Assembly: GCA_022354845.1 (NCBI GenBank)
Contig: CP031970.1
Coordinates: 124,001-188,000, forward strand
Direction of reading: 5' to 3'
DNA: 64,000 nucleotides
Source of the DNA: Streptococcus suis
Lineage (GTDB): Bacteria; Bacillota; Bacilli; Lactobacillales; Streptococcaceae
Shown: positions 10,039-20,045 of the stretch, one piece after another
Position numbering within the stretch: the first letter of the stretch is position 1
Layout: each line of letters starts with the position of its first letter
Translations under genes and position numbers: made by a program
The notes under the pieces: generated by a model
What the model was told of the DNA's origin: nothing
What the model saw: the letters and a program-made list of their open reading frames with translations, nothing else
Database searches by the model: none

Positions 10039-10067
10039 TTGACATTAGTTCTCTTAGGAACTATAAT
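10039..10067 (+). promoter_or_regulatory. satR-satA-satB promoter with embedded MarR-type operator
   Basis: TTGACA (10039-10044), a 17-bp spacer and TATAAT (10062-10067) form a near-consensus promoter. The inverted repeat TAGTTC-N6-GAACTA (10046-10063) fills the spacer and overlaps the -10. MarR proteins repress from such sites, so SatR autoregulation is the natural reading. Confidence 0.75.
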
Positions 10068-10100
10068 AATCAGCGTGCTAGCAAAAAAGGAGAGTTCTTG

Positions 10101-10547
10101 ATGTCACATATAGCAGACTTACGACATGTTTTTCATCAGTTAGAATACTTGAGTGAAAAGATTGCAAAACACTATGGTGTTGAGCATTTGGCTGGTCCGC
10201 AGGGTCATGTCTTACACTTTTTAGGTGATCATATGGATAAGGAAATTTTTGTAAAGGATATTGAAACTGAACTGAAAATATCTAAGTCTGTCGCCAGTAA
10301 CTTGGTTAAGCGTATGGAAAAAAATGGCTTTGTTCAAATCATTCCATCTGTGGTTGATAAGCGTTTTAAGCAAGTTGTTTTGACACCATTGGGTCAAGAG
10401 AAGTTGCAACCATTAAGGGAATGGCACCAAGAAATGTCGGAATCACTTTTTAGGGGAATCCCTCGGGAAGATTTTCAATCAATGATTCGGCTGATTCATC
10501 AGCTGGAGGAGAATATTAAACAGTATAAGGAGAATAATGATGTTTAA
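10101..10547 (+). CDS. satR: MarR-family regulator of an ABC efflux operon
   Basis: The 148-residue winged-helix protein has the MarR core: an N-terminal dimer helix, [28 protein letters not shown] (helix-turn-helix, here described rather than quoted in full, residues about 50-77) and a wing with [10 protein letters not shown]. It precedes and overlaps the two ABC genes. In S. suis the regulator SatR controls the fluoroquinolone exporter SatAB; gene order and product sizes agree, which is why I use the symbol. ATG 10101 follows AAGGAGAG by 6 nt. Confidence 0.8.
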   Translation: MSHIADLRHVFHQLEYLSEKIAKHYGVEHLAGPQGHVLHFLGDHMDKEIFVKDIETELKISKSVASNLVKRMEKNGFVQIIPSVVDKRFKQVVLTPLGQEKLQPLREWHQEMSESLFRGIPREDFQSMIRLIHQLEENIKQYKENNDV

Positions 10548-12246
10548 AAATGCAATTCTACGCTACAAGTGGCATGCATTGACGTCGGTTGTGCTAACAT
10601 CCATTGTTGTTATTACAACACTTTTGCAACCAAGTTATCTCAAAGATGTCTTGACGGCAGTTTTGTTAAATGATCAAGATGAGATTTTTCGGGTTGGGAA
10701 AATTCTTTTAGTGATTGCCGGAATTGGTTTGCTTGCTGGACTCGCAAATACAATTAATGCAGCAAAAATTGCCCAAGGAGTATCTGCGGATATTCGAGAA
10801 AATACCTTCCGAAAAATTCAAAGTTTTTCATATGCGAATATCGAAGAGTTTAATGCTGGTAATTTAGTTGTCCGAATGACAAATGATGTTACGCAAATTC
10901 AAAACCTGACCATGATGCTTTTCACTATTTTATTACGCGTGCCGTTGCTATTTATCGGGGCATTTATTATGGCTGTAAGAACCTTACCAGAACTTTGGTG
11001 GATGATCATTGTCATGGTGATTTTGATTGTAGCCATTATGGCCATTGTGATGGGACAAATGGGACCACATTTTGGAAAATTTCAAACTTTGATGGATCGT
11101 ATGAATAGGATTGTCAAGGAAAATCTTCGTGGTATTCGGGTGGTAAAATCATTTGTTCAAGAAAAAAATCAATACGATAAATTCAAAGAAGTTTCTAATG
11201 AACTTCTGGATTTAAATATTTTTATTGGATATGGTTTTTCAATTCTACAACCATTGATGATGTTTATCTCCTACATGGCTATCTTTGCATCTCTCTATCT
11301 TGTTTCAGGGATGGTAGATACAAATATAGAAGCGGTTGGGGGATTCACTTCATTTATGAGTTACCTGATGCAAATCATGTTCGCAATCATTATGACGAGC
11401 TTTATGGGAATGCAGGCATCTCGTGCAGCTATTTCGATTAAACGGATTGCAGAAGTCTTAAATACCGAACCAGCTATGACCTTTGTAGATGTTCCAGACG
11501 AAGAATTAAATGGAAGTATTGTTTTTGATAATGTAACATTTACGTATCCACATGATACAGAGCCGACATTAAAAAATATTTCATTTGAGATTGAGCCAGG
11601 ACAGATGGTTGGCGTCGTTGGTGCTACAGGTGCAGGTAAATCAACTTTAGCACAACTGATTCCTCGTCTCTTTGATCCACAAGAAGGGAGTATCTTTATT
11701 GGTGGTCGTGATGTTAAGGAAGTTAATAAAAACACCCTTCGAGATACGGTCTCGATTGTATTACAAAAGGCTATTCTTTTCTCTGGAACAATTGCGGACA
11801 ACCTGCGACAGGGTGCTCCAGGAGCAGACTTACTCCGCTTAGAACGCGCAGCGGGGATTGCTCAAGCAAAAGAATTTATAGATCGCCTAGATGAAACCTA
11901 TGAAAGTAAAGTCGAGGAACGGGGGAATAACTTCTCTGGGGGTCAAAAACAAAGGATTTCGATTGCACGTGGTGTGATTGGTGAGCCGAAGGTACTTGTT
12001 TTGGATGATTCGACTTCAGCCTTAGACGCCAAATCTGAGAAGTTGGTTCAAGAGGCTTTAAACCATGAATTAAAAGCGACAACAACGGTCATTGTTGCAC
12101 AGAAAATTTCATCAGTGATTAAAGCAGATAAAATCCTTGTACTTGACGAAGGACGTCTGATTGGGGAAGGGACACATGCTGAACTGGTAGCAAACAATGC
12201 TGTTTACCGCGAAATATATGAAACTCAGAAAGGGAGAGAAGAATAG
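10540..12246 (+). CDS. satA: ABC multidrug exporter subunit, PatA/SatA type
   Basis: Half-transporter of 568 residues: six membrane helices (about 1-310) and one ATPase domain (about 340-568). Walker A is [11 protein letters not shown], signature FSGGQKQR, Walker [13 protein letters not shown]. The residue after the Walker B aspartate is D, not the catalytic E, and the switch position reads VAQKISS with Q instead of H. The ATP site built on this subunit is therefore degenerate, as known for PatA-type heterodimers. It overlaps satR by 8 bp; ATG 10540 is preferred over 10537 because AAGGAG is 7 nt away. Confidence 0.85.
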   Translation: MFKNAILRYKWHALTSVVLTSIVVITTLLQPSYLKDVLTAVLLNDQDEIFRVGKILLVIAGIGLLAGLANTINAAKIAQGVSADIRENTFRKIQSFSYANIEEFNAGNLVVRMTNDVTQIQNLTMMLFTILLRVPLLFIGAFIMAVRTLPELWWMIIVMVILIVAIMAIVMGQMGPHFGKFQTLMDRMNRIVKENLRGIRVVKSFVQEKNQYDKFKEVSNELLDLNIFIGYGFSILQPLMMFISYMAIFASLYLVSGMVDTNIEAVGGFTSFMSYLMQIMFAIIMTSFMGMQASRAAISIKRIAEVLNTEPAMTFVDVPDEELNGSIVFDNVTFTYPHDTEPTLKNISFEIEPGQMVGVVGATGAGKSTLAQLIPRLFDPQEGSIFIGGRDVKEVNKNTLRDTVSIVLQKAILFSGTIADNLRQGAPGADLLRLERAAGIAQAKEFIDRLDETYESKVEERGNNFSGGQKQRISIARGVIGEPKVLVLDDSTSALDAKSEKLVQEALNHELKATTTVIVAQKISSVIKADKILVLDEGRLIGEGTHAELVANNAVYREIYETQKGREE

Positions 12247-14031
12247 ATGAAGACTTTACGTTTTTTCTGGTTTTATTTTAAACGCTATAAATTGTCTTTT
12301 GCTGTTATTTTTCTGGCAATCGTGGCAGCTACTTATTTACAAGTAAAAAGTCCGGTTTTGCTTGGGGATGCGATTGCAGAGATGGGCAAAATAGGTCAAA
12401 GCTATGCTGTTGCTAAGCAAATGGGACAAATTGGTTTTGAAGCGGACTACTCAGATTTTAATAGTATTATGTCCAAACTCTTTCTAGCCTATGCTATGAC
12501 AGTTATTGCCAACTTAATTTACAGTTTGCTCTTTACTCGTATTATTGCCAACTCTACAAGCCGTATGAGAAAGGGTCTTTTTGGGAAATTAGAACGATTG
12601 ACTATTGCGTTTTTTGATCGCCATAAAGATGGTGATATCCTTTCTCGCTTTACCTCTGATTTGGATAATATTCAAAATACTTTCAACCAATCATTGACAC
12701 AGGTTATGACCAACGTAGCCTTATACATTGGTTTGATTATCATGATGTTCCGACAGGATGTTCGATTGGCTTTAGTGACGATAGCTTCAACACCAGTTGC
12801 CTTACTTGCTTTAATAGTAATCATTCGTTTGGCTCGAAAATATACCAATCTTCAGCAAGTTGCAGTTTCCAAATTAAATGCCTACATGGATGAAAAAATT
12901 TCTGGTCAAAAAGCGATTATCGTTCAAGGTGTCCAAGAAGAAACCATTGATGGCTTTTTAGAGCTTAATGAGGAAGTTCGTCGTACCACCTTTAAAGGTA
13001 GATTATTTGGGGGTATCTTATTCCCATTTATGAACGGGATGAGCTTGGTTAACACTGCGATTGTTATTTTTGTCGGTTCAACTATAGTCCTTAATGATAG
13101 TTCGTTAGAGGCGGCCGCTGCACTAGGTTTGGTTGTTACCTTTGTTCAATATTCTCAACAGTATTATCAACCAATGATGCAGATTGCTTCAAGTTGGGCA
13201 GAGCTACAGTTGGCTTTCACTGGTGCTCACCGGGTTCAAGAAATGTTTGATGAGACCGAAGAGGTCCGCCCTCAAAATGCACCCTTGTTTACCGAATTAA
13301 AGGAAGGTGTTGAGATTAAGAATATCGATTTTGGTTATTTACCAGGTCAAAAAGTGCTTAATAAAGTTTCTATCTCGGCACCTAAAGGGAAAATGATAGC
13401 CGTCGTTGGTCCAACAGGGTCAGGTAAGACAACAATCATGAACCTTATTAATCGTTTTTATGATGTAAATGGTGGAAGCGTAGAGTTTGACGGCCGTGAT
13501 ATTCGTGAATATGATTTGGATAGTTTGCGAAATAAAGTCGGTATTGTATTGCAGGAATCAGTGCTTTTCTCTGGTACCATTGCGGATAACATTCGATTTG
13601 GTAATGATGATATTTCACAAGAAATGGTTGAAACTGCCGCACGTGCTACCCACATTCATGATTTCATTATGAGTTTGCCAGAAGGGTATGACACTTATGT
13701 AACGGATGATGAAAATGTATTTTCAACAGGTCAGAAACAGTTGATTTCCATTGCCCGTACATTGTTGACAGATCCACAAGTATTGATTCTGGATGAAGCA
13801 ACGTCTAACGTTGATACCGTGACTGAAGCTAAAATTCAAAAAGCTATGGAGGCCATTATTGCAGGACGGACCAGCTTCGTCATTGCCCACCGCCTTAAAA
13901 CCATCCTAAATGCAGATGAAATCATTGTATTAAAAGATGGTCAAGTCATTGAACAAGGAAACCATAGTGAGTTACTCAAACTCAATGGCTTCTATGCTGA
14001 ACTCTATCACAACCAGTTTGTGTTTGAATAA
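12247..14031 (+). CDS. satB: ABC multidrug exporter subunit, PatB/SatB type
   Basis: Partner half-transporter of 594 residues: six helices (about 1-330) and an ATPase domain with Walker [10 protein letters not shown], Walker [12 protein letters not shown] and switch IAHRL, all canonical. Its signature is FSTGQKQL, where most have SGGQ, and this signature faces the degenerate site of SatA. The catalytic site thus uses SatB Walker motifs and the SatA signature. It begins immediately after the satA stop. PatAB/SatAB export fluoroquinolones; that function is inferred here by similarity. Confidence 0.85.
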   Translation: MKTLRFFWFYFKRYKLSFAVIFLAIVAATYLQVKSPVLLGDAIAEMGKIGQSYAVAKQMGQIGFEADYSDFNSIMSKLFLAYAMTVIANLIYSLLFTRIIANSTSRMRKGLFGKLERLTIAFFDRHKDGDILSRFTSDLDNIQNTFNQSLTQVMTNVALYIGLIIMMFRQDVRLALVTIASTPVALLALIVIIRLARKYTNLQQVAVSKLNAYMDEKISGQKAIIVQGVQEETIDGFLELNEEVRRTTFKGRLFGGILFPFMNGMSLVNTAIVIFVGSTIVLNDSSLEAAAALGLVVTFVQYSQQYYQPMMQIASSWAELQLAFTGAHRVQEMFDETEEVRPQNAPLFTELKEGVEIKNIDFGYLPGQKVLNKVSISAPKGKMIAVVGPTGSGKTTIMNLINRFYDVNGGSVEFDGRDIREYDLDSLRNKVGIVLQESVLFSGTIADNIRFGNDDISQEMVETAARATHIHDFIMSLPEGYDTYVTDDENVFSTGQKQLISIARTLLTDPQVLILDEATSNVDTVTEAKIQKAMEAIIAGRTSFVIAHRLKTILNADEIIVLKDGQVIEQGNHSELLKLNGFYAELYHNQFVFE

Positions 14032-14046
14032 TATATAGAAAAATAA

Positions 14047-14110
14047 ACAGCCAAGATAAGCAGACCACAATCCTTAAACGTTTAGGACGTGGTTTATCTT
14101 GGCTGTTTTT
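14047..14110 (+). terminator. Long-stem terminator after satB
   Basis: A 13-bp perfect stem (ACAGCCAAGATAA with TTATCTTGGCTGT) encloses an inner ACCAC/GTGGT hairpin and ends in a T-run. It also sits at the 3' end of the convergent channel gene and may work both ways. Confidence 0.85.
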
Positions 14111-14119
14111 GTGGTAGGC

Positions 14120-14913
14120 TTACTGCTCAATATGGTTGGTTTTGGTTTGATTGAGCCAAGCGTAGGCGATACCGATAAAGAGACCGGCTCCGAGCCAATT
14201 CCCAAAAAAGACCACAATCCATTGACGAAGGATATTGCTCATATTGAAGGCTTCGACATTGCTTCGAGTAGCGTTAAAAGCTAGGAGCATGAAAGATGCG
14301 AAATTGGCGATCAGATGCTCATTGATGAGGAAAACGAACATAAAAATGGAGGAAATGATGACAAAGAACTTAGCAGACTGTTCTTTGATGAGCATGATGC
14401 CAAGGATTGCCATATTTACAAACATATTAGCCGTGATTCCTTCAATAAAATTGCTCCAGTCAGATTTTCCAAGTTTGATGGTAACGGCATTGATGACAAA
14501 GCTCTTATCAGAGAGATTGAGGTAGGAGAAGGACTGATTGAAGAGCCAGGCTAGAATAGTAGCGCCTACAAAGTTAAAGAAAGTACAGTATAGCAGCATC
14601 TGTGTCACTTTTTTCCAGGTAATTTGCTTATAGTAGGTACCAGTTGTGAGATACATCATGTTAGATGTGGCTAACTCACCACCAAAAATAAGAACAAAAA
14701 CCAGCCCAATAGCAAAGATGAAGGTAAGGACAAAGCGCGACAAACTTGGAAATTGACTGGCAATAACGTCTGCTCCTATAATACCGACAGCTGTTGACAT
14801 AGTCAGGTAGGCTCCTGCATACATAGAACGCAAGGCATAGCGGCCTAGACTTTCGTCAAAAAGGTCTTCTTTTTTGAAACTGCAGCTGAAATTTTTTCTT
14901 GAAATGGTGACAT
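14120..14913 (-). pseudogene. Formate/nitrite-transporter family channel, frameshifted near the start
   Basis: Most of the gene is intact: RSMYAGAYLTMSTAVG, six membrane helices and a family-type layout ending in NHIEQ. The natural start is ATG 14913, 5 nt after a perfect AAGGAG, and reads MSPFQEKISAAVSKK. The frame is then lost at an A6 run (T6 at 14870-14875 on the plus strand); one more A would continue into EDLFDESLGRYALRS. The main frame has no ATG, GTG or TTG with a ribosome site. It could be a true null allele, slippage-prone expression, or a homopolymer sequencing error. The channel would move formate, nitrite or a similar small anion. Confidence 0.75.
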
Positions 14914-14993
14914 AGGAACTCCTTGTGAAATCATTATCAATGTTTTGTTTGAAAAATATAGTGGGAAGAGTTCTTCCCACTATATGTGAACGA

Positions 14994-16229
14994 TTAGTGA
15001 GCGGATGCACCAGAATCTGCATCTGTCGGTGTGGAAGTAGCAGGGGCACTACCAGCATCTGATGCACCAGAGGTTGCGTCAACATGTGCAGGAGCTGCGG
15101 CAGTTCCCGAACCACCAACCAAGCGTTGACCAGTAGCTTCAAGATACCAATCTAGCCATGGTTTGATATTAAAGATAATTTCATTGATACCGGCGTAGGA
15201 TCCGTCAGGATAGTACATAGCTTGGTAGTTGTGGGTGTTGATAATTTCAGCAGGGGTACCGGGTACAATGGTACGAACATATTCCTGGTTACCATTACGC
15301 AAGGTACCGACAACCCATTCAACATTCTTCATACGGGCAGGAGGTAGCGTACCGTGGACAGTTGACAGGCGATTTCCTACTTGAGCAAGTACCCGTTTAC
15401 CCAACATGGTATCAGGTTCTTGGTGACTATTGTTGTAGTAGAGGAACTGGTTATTATCATCTGCATAGGTCAATTCAAATGGCATCGCATTGAGGAACAT
15501 ATTGAGTTGGTTAACGGTCAACAGACCATTGTCCAGTTTAACATAGGTGTCTCCCTCAACTGCGTTAACCAATTTAGAAGCTTTTTCTAGCCAATCTGGA
15601 TCATCGGGATCCACACCAGTGATGGTCGTTGCGATTGGTTTGGTACAGTCTAAATCTTCTGGTGCGATTGGTTTTGGTTTTTTCAATTTGGATACAACAC
15701 CGACATACTTGATAAAGTTGTCTAGACAGCTTTCTAAGAATTTCACGGTGCCTTCATTGATGATATTGCCCTTATCGTCAAAAGCTTCTTTGGCCTTACC
15801 AAGGAGGAATTCATTACCTGGTAGTGTGTAAGCATTGACACCTGGTGCATCTAAAATTTTCCGTAGGTGAACTTGGGCACGAGAAGTTCCTTGATCGTAG
15901 TAAGATGCCCCGACAATCATAACTGGTTTATTTTCGAATGGGTGCAAATTAAAGCTGAGCCATTCCAGAGTACTCTTAAGGGCAGGGGTAATGGTATGAT
16001 TGTGCTCAGGGGTAGCAATAATGACCCCGTCAGCACGGTTGATTTTGTTGTAAAGGTATTGAATTGCAAAACAATCAGACTGGTCTTCGTCCTGATTGAA
16101 CATTGGAACATCTTTGATTTCCAAAAGTTCTAGTCCAAACTTCACTTTAAAGTGGCGTTGAATGAATTGCAATAGCATGCGGTTATAAGATTGATCTGCA
16201 TTTGATCCAACAATTCCGACAAATTTCAT
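14994..16229 (-). CDS. NADPH-dependent FMN reductase fused to a PAS-like domain
   Basis: The 411-residue protein has two parts. Residues about 1-185 form a flavodoxin-like NADPH:FMN reductase with [19 protein letters not shown] (FMN phosphate loop), [19 protein letters not shown] and [16 protein letters not shown]. Residues about 215-380 resemble the PAS domain found at the end of DUF438 proteins ([39 protein letters not shown]). The tail from about 380 is rich in Ala, Ser, Thr and Gly and probably disordered. ATG 16229 follows AGAGAGGAA. A broken single-domain paralogue lies 14 bp upstream. Likely a redox or quinone/azo reductase with a sensing module. Confidence 0.8.
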   Translation of the reverse strand: MKFVGIVGSNADQSYNRMLLQFIQRHFKVKFGLELLEIKDVPMFNQDEDQSDCFAIQYLYNKINRADGVIIATPEHNHTITPALKSTLEWLSFNLHPFENKPVMIVGASYYDQGTSRAQVHLRKILDAPGVNAYTLPGNEFLLGKAKEAFDDKGNIINEGTVKFLESCLDNFIKYVGVVSKLKKPKPIAPEDLDCTKPIATTITGVDPDDPDWLEKASKLVNAVEGDTYVKLDNGLLTVNQLNMFLNAMPFELTYADDNNQFLYYNNSHQEPDTMLGKRVLAQVGNRLSTVHGTLPPARMKNVEWVVGTLRNGNQEYVRTIVPGTPAEIINTHNYQAMYYPDGSYAGINEIIFNIKPWLDWYLEATGQRLVGGSGTAAAPAHVDATSGASDAGSAPATSTPTDADSGASAH

Positions 16230-16243
16230 AGTATATTCCTCTC

Positions 16244-16846
16244 TTACAGGTTTTCCCACTCGAAGTTTTCAGCTTCTTTTTGGAGTAATTTTTTTGCGTT
16301 AGACAGCTTGCTAGTCATAGTGACAAAGAGGCGGAAGTCATCAAAGATGGCATCCAGTTTTTGACTAGTTTCTAAATCAATGAGCTCCCCATTAGCATCA
16401 AAGGCTTGCAAGGAATGTGACAATAAAAATTCATCTGGCAAGACAGTGGCCTTGAGTTCAGGAGCGTTGAGAATTTGACGTAGCTGTAGTTGGGCACGAG
16501 AGGAACCAAGTGTTCAATAAGAAGCACCAGTTATCATAACTGGTTTGTTTAATAGTGGATAGACACCGTATGATACCCAAGCAAGGGCATTCATAAGGAC
16601 AGCTGGAATAGAGTGGTCATATTCGGGAGTTCCGATGATGACTCCGTCAGCAGCCTCAATTTTTGCGACCAATTCTTTGACAATTTCTGGTAATTCTCGC
16701 TTGGCTGGTTTATTGAAGATTGGGAGTTCCTTGATTTCAACCAGTTCGATATCTGCCTTATCAGCGAAGTGTTGTTCAATGTACTGCAAGAGTTTGCGGT
16801 TGGTTGAGCGAGCGGAGTTTGTTCCGACCAGTCCTAGAAGTTTCAT
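16244..16846 (-). pseudogene. NADPH-dependent FMN reductase with one nonsense codon
   Basis: One uninterrupted frame of 201 codons except for TGA at 16514-16516. The block reads MITGASY-stop-TLGSSRAQLQLRQIL; the usual residue there is G (GGA), so one base change explains it. The N-terminal half has GLVGTNSARSTNRKLLQYI and GVIIGTPEYDHSIPAVL as in the downstream paralogue. The 110-residue truncated product would lack half the fold. The rest has stayed open, so the mutation is probably recent. Confidence 0.85.
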
Positions 16847-16958
16847 AGCGTCTTCCCTCTTTCCTAAATTTGGTACCTTTATCGTACCCGTTTATCCAAT
16901 AAAATACAAGCGTTTTCTAAAAATGTGATAAAATTGTTCAAAAATTCACGAGTTCTTT

Positions 16959-16967
16959 TGGTATAAT
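16959..16967 (+). promoter_or_regulatory. Extended -10 promoter at the DUF454 gene, leaderless geometry
   Basis: TGG-TATAAT ends 7 nt before ATG 16974, so the predicted transcription start is the first base of the start codon. No Shine-Dalgarno sequence is present. Confidence 0.6.
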
Positions 16968-16973
16968 ATTAGT

Positions 16974-17333
16974 ATGCAGACAATATTCTATCTAGTATTT
17001 GGTTTTGTTAGTTTGATGGTTGGTGTCATTGGGATTGTTTTGCCGATAGTTCCGACAACCCCTCTTTTACTTTTAGCTGGTTTTTGCTTTGCGAGAAGTT
17101 CAAAAAGGTTTGAAAAATGGCTACGCAATACAAAAATTTATCAATTTTACGTAGCTGATTACGTTGAGACCAAATCCATTTCCTGCAAACGGAAAAAGCA
17201 AATCATCTGGCAAATTTACTTACTCATGGCAATTTCTATCTGGCTGGCTCCTATTTTATTGGTCAAAATGGGACTGGGACTATTAACAATCTTCATCACT
17301 TACTATTTGTTTTTGGTCATACCGGAGAAATAA
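16974..17333 (+). CDS. DUF454 (YbaN) family inner membrane protein
   Basis: The 119-residue protein has three hydrophobic segments (about 3-40, 68-85 and 90-115) and the family signature GIVLPIVPTTPLLLLAGFCFARSSKRF near the N-terminus (positions about 20-45). Function of the family is unknown. It has its own promoter and stands alone. The ATG coincides with the expected transcription start (see promoter entry). Confidence 0.85.
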   Translation: MQTIFYLVFGFVSLMVGVIGIVLPIVPTTPLLLLAGFCFARSSKRFEKWLRNTKIYQFYVADYVETKSISCKRKKQIIWQIYLLMAISIWLAPILLVKMGLGLLTIFITYYLFLVIPEK

Positions 17334-17354
17334 AGTCAGATTTGAGGGTTGAAC

Positions 17355-17462
17355 ATCGTCCTCAAGGATGGAAAAGAGATTGAGCAAGGCAACCATAGCC
17401 AGCTCCTCAAGCTCAACGGCTTCTACGCCGAACTCTACCACAACCAGTTTGTGTTTGAATAA
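17355..17462 (+). pseudogene. 3' relic of a second SatB/PatB-like ABC gene
   Basis: Thirty-six codons read [20 protein letters not shown], then [15 protein letters not shown] and TAA. This matches the last residues of SatB ([20 protein letters not shown]...) almost residue for residue, but codons differ (for example CTCAAG for TTAAAA), so it is not a fresh copy. The upstream portion is gone. It shows that a PatB-type gene once stood directly before dut. Confidence 0.85.
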
Positions 17463-17467
17463 AGTTG

Positions 17468-17500
17468 AAAACCCCAGCCACTAGGTTGGAGTTTTGCTTT
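17468..17500 (+). terminator. Terminator behind the ABC relic
   Basis: AAAACCCCAGCC/GGTTGGAGTTTT stem with one mismatch and one wobble, ACTA loop, then GCTTTT. Confidence 0.6.
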
Positions 17501-17563
17501 TAGCCTGCGAATAAATTATAATAGAGAGCGTATTATGCATGAAGAAATTGAAGGGAAACTACT

Positions 17564-18007
17564 ATGAAAATCCGTGGATTCGAACTGGTCAGTCAGTTTA
17601 CAGATGAAAACTTATTGCCAAAACGTGAGACAGCTCATGCAGCAGGTTATGACCTGAAAGCTGCGGAGAGGGTCAGCTTGGAGCCAGGCGAGATTAAGCT
17701 GGTTCCAACAGGTGTAAAGGCCTATATGCAGGCCAATGAGGTCCTGTATCTCTACGACCGCTCGTCCAATCCTCGCAAGAAAGGCTTGGTTCTGATTAAC
17801 TCGGTTGGAGTTATCGACGGCGACTACTACGGCAATCCAGCCAATGAAGGTCATATCTTTGCCCAGATGCGAAACATCACAGAAGAAACCGTTGTGGTGG
17901 AAGCTGGCGAGCGAATCGTACAGGCTGTTTTTGCCCCCTTCCTTTTGGCTGACGGCGACCAGGCCGACGGCGTTCGGACAGGTGGATTTGGCTCGACAGG
18001 GAAATAG
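17564..18007 (+). CDS. dut: dUTP diphosphatase
   Basis: Hydrolyses dUTP to dUMP and keeps uracil out of DNA. The 147-residue trimeric-type protein has AGYDLKAAERV (about 28), YDRSSNPRKKGLVLINSVGVID (about 63-84, carrying motifs 2 and 3), GDYYGNP and the C-terminal Gly-rich arm RTGGFGSTGK. A TATAAT at 17517-17522 is its likely -10. It heads a close-packed group with the mutase relic and radA. Confidence 0.93.
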   Translation: MKIRGFELVSQFTDENLLPKRETAHAAGYDLKAAERVSLEPGEIKLVPTGVKAYMQANEVLYLYDRSSNPRKKGLVLINSVGVIDGDYYGNPANEGHIFAQMRNITEETVVVEAGERIVQAVFAPFLLADGDQADGVRTGGFGSTGK

Positions 18008-18013
18008 ATTACT

Positions 18014-18548
18014 ATGCAGATTCTCTTTGTGCGGCATTCCGAGTCCAATTACAGTATGTTTGACCAGCATGATAATCCCCGGCTGTATGCAGGTTTTGGA
18101 CGGGATTTGGCTCCTTTAACTGAAAAGGGGCGGACTTTAGCTCAGGAAATTGCTAGTAATCCTATCTTTTCCCAAGCTCAAGTAGTCGTCGCTTCAAGCG
18201 TCACAAGGGCCTTGGAAACTGCGACCTACATTGCTCAAGCCCAGCAACTACCTCTTCTGGTCGAACCCTTTTTTCATGAGTGGCGACCAGATATGACGGG
18301 GCAAAATGCCAGTCAAGATGAGGCTGTCTTGGCTCATCGATTATTTTTTGGAAAATGGCGGAGCGGTTCCCGAGTCTTCTCCTGCTCGCTATGAGACTGC
18401 TGCGGAAATGAAAGAGCGATTTTTACAGGCCCTTGAAAAATACCAAGCCTATGACCGACTTGTTATCGTCTGTCACGATATGCTGATACGCCAGTTTGTT
18501 CCCAAAGTAACTTTAGCCTACTGCGAAATCCTAGAATACACTCTATAG
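18014..18548 (+). pseudogene. Histidine phosphatase/phosphoglycerate mutase family, frameshifted
   Basis: The first part has the catalytic FVRHSESNYS motif at residues 4-13 and reads in frame to about residue 112. At a T6 run (18344-18349) the frame is lost; removing one T joins AHRLF to LENGGAVPESSPARYETAAEM. The second part carries the other catalytic histidine in VIVCHDMLIRQF and ends at the TAG that overlaps the radA ribosome site. Either a recent null mutation or a homopolymer read error. ATG 18014 is 7 nt behind the dut stop. Confidence 0.8.
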
Positions 18549-18557
18549 GAGGAAATC

Positions 18558-19922
18558 ATCATCGCTAAGAAAAAAACAACCTTTGTCTGCCAAAATTGTG
18601 AATACCATTCGCCCAAGTATCTGGGCCGTTGCCCCAACTGTGGCTCCTGGTCTAGCTTTGTCGAGGAAGTTGAAGTCGCTGAAGTCAAGAACGAGCGGGT
18701 TAGCCTGACAGGTGAGAAGACCCGTCCAATGAAACTCAATGAAGTTTCCTCCATTCAAGTGGCTCGCACCAAGACCAACATGGAGGAGTTTAACCGTGTC
18801 CTCGGTGGCGGTGTGGTGCCAGGGAGTCTGGTCCTGATCGGAGGCGATCCAGGGATTGGCAAATCCACCCTACTCTTGCAAGTTTCAACACAGCTTTCGA
18901 CCATTGGTACCGTCCTCTATGTGTCCGGGGAAGAGTCTGCCCAGCAGATTAAGTTGCGGGCGGAACGTTTGGGCGACATCGACAGCGAGTTCTATCTCTA
19001 TGCGGAGACCAATATGCAGAGCATTCGGACCGAGATTGAAAAGATTAAGCCAGATTTCCTGATTATCGACTCTATCCAGACCATTATGAGTCCTGACATT
19101 TCTAGCGTACAAGGTTCTGTCAGTCAGGTCCGTGAAGTGACCAATGAACTCATGCAAATTGCCAAGACCAACAACATTGCAACCTTTATCGTCGGTCACA
19201 TGACCAAGGAAGGAACCCTGGCTGGACCGCGGACCTTGGAGCATATGGTAGACACCGTTCTTTATTTTGAAGGCGAGCGGCAGCATACCTTTCGTATCTT
19301 GCGGGCGGTCAAAAACCGCTTTGGCTCCACCAACGAAATCGGCATTTTTGAAATGCAGTCACAGGGTTTGGTCGAAGTCCTCAATCCTAGTGAGGTCTTT
19401 CTGGAAGAGCGTTTGGACGGGGCGACAGGCTCTGCTATTGTCGTGACCATGGAGGGCACCCGCCCTATCCTTGCGGAAGTGCAGGCTCTGGTGACCCCGA
19501 GCATGTTTGGCAATGCCAAGCGGACCACGACAGGCTTGGACTTCAACCGTGCCAGCTTGATTATGGCGGTTTTGGAAAAACGGGCAGGCCTGCTCCTCCA
19601 AAACCAAGATGCCTACCTTAAGTCAGCTGGCGGTGTCAAACTGGATGAGCCAGCTATTGACCTGGCGGTCGCAGTTGCCCTTGCCTCCAGTTACAAAGAT
19701 AAGCCAACCAACCCACAAGAGTGCTTTATAGGCGAGATTGGCCTGACAGGTGAAATCCGCCGTGTCAATCGGATTGAGCAACGGATTAACGAAGCCGCTA
19801 AATTGGGCTTTACCAAGGTCTATGCTCCTAAAAATTCCCTGACCGGTATCAAGGTGCCCAAGGAAATCACGGTTATCGGCGTGACAACAATTGGCGAAGT
19901 TCTGCAGAAAGTGTTTAACTAA
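18558..19922 (+). CDS. radA: DNA repair ATPase RadA
   Basis: Branch-migration helicase of recombination and transformation. About 454 residues: zinc finger CQNC-(about 12)-CPNCGSW at the N-terminus, Walker [15 protein letters not shown] (about 95), the RadA motif KNRFGST (about 252) and a Lon-like C-terminal domain. The reading frame has TAG at 18546-18548 and then no ATG, GTG or TTG until 18729, which would remove the zinc finger. AGGAGG (18547-18552) is correctly spaced from ATC codons at 18558 and 18561, so initiation at ATC is inferred. Usual length supports the long form. Confidence 0.92.
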   Translation: MIAKKKTTFVCQNCEYHSPKYLGRCPNCGSWSSFVEEVEVAEVKNERVSLTGEKTRPMKLNEVSSIQVARTKTNMEEFNRVLGGGVVPGSLVLIGGDPGIGKSTLLLQVSTQLSTIGTVLYVSGEESAQQIKLRAERLGDIDSEFYLYAETNMQSIRTEIEKIKPDFLIIDSIQTIMSPDISSVQGSVSQVREVTNELMQIAKTNNIATFIVGHMTKEGTLAGPRTLEHMVDTVLYFEGERQHTFRILRAVKNRFGSTNEIGIFEMQSQGLVEVLNPSEVFLEERLDGATGSAIVVTMEGTRPILAEVQALVTPSMFGNAKRTTTGLDFNRASLIMAVLEKRAGLLLQNQDAYLKSAGGVKLDEPAIDLAVAVALASSYKDKPTNPQECFIGEIGLTGEIRRVNRIEQRINEAAKLGFTKVYAPKNSLTGIKVPKEITVIGVTTIGEVLQKVFN

Positions 19923-20045
19923 TAAAAATATTCGGGAGTAACAGATTGTCGCTCCTTTTTTTGCGACAAATACAAAAGAATGTGTTAAGCTAGAAGTAGT
20001 TATTGTCTGAAGATTTCAGAAATTCTCATCGATTTAGGAGGAATT

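Noticed and set aside
16514..16516. Selenocysteine or programmed read-through at TGA
   Set aside because: The paralogue and family have an ordinary residue there; no selenocysteine element or machinery is visible. A nonsense mutation is simpler.
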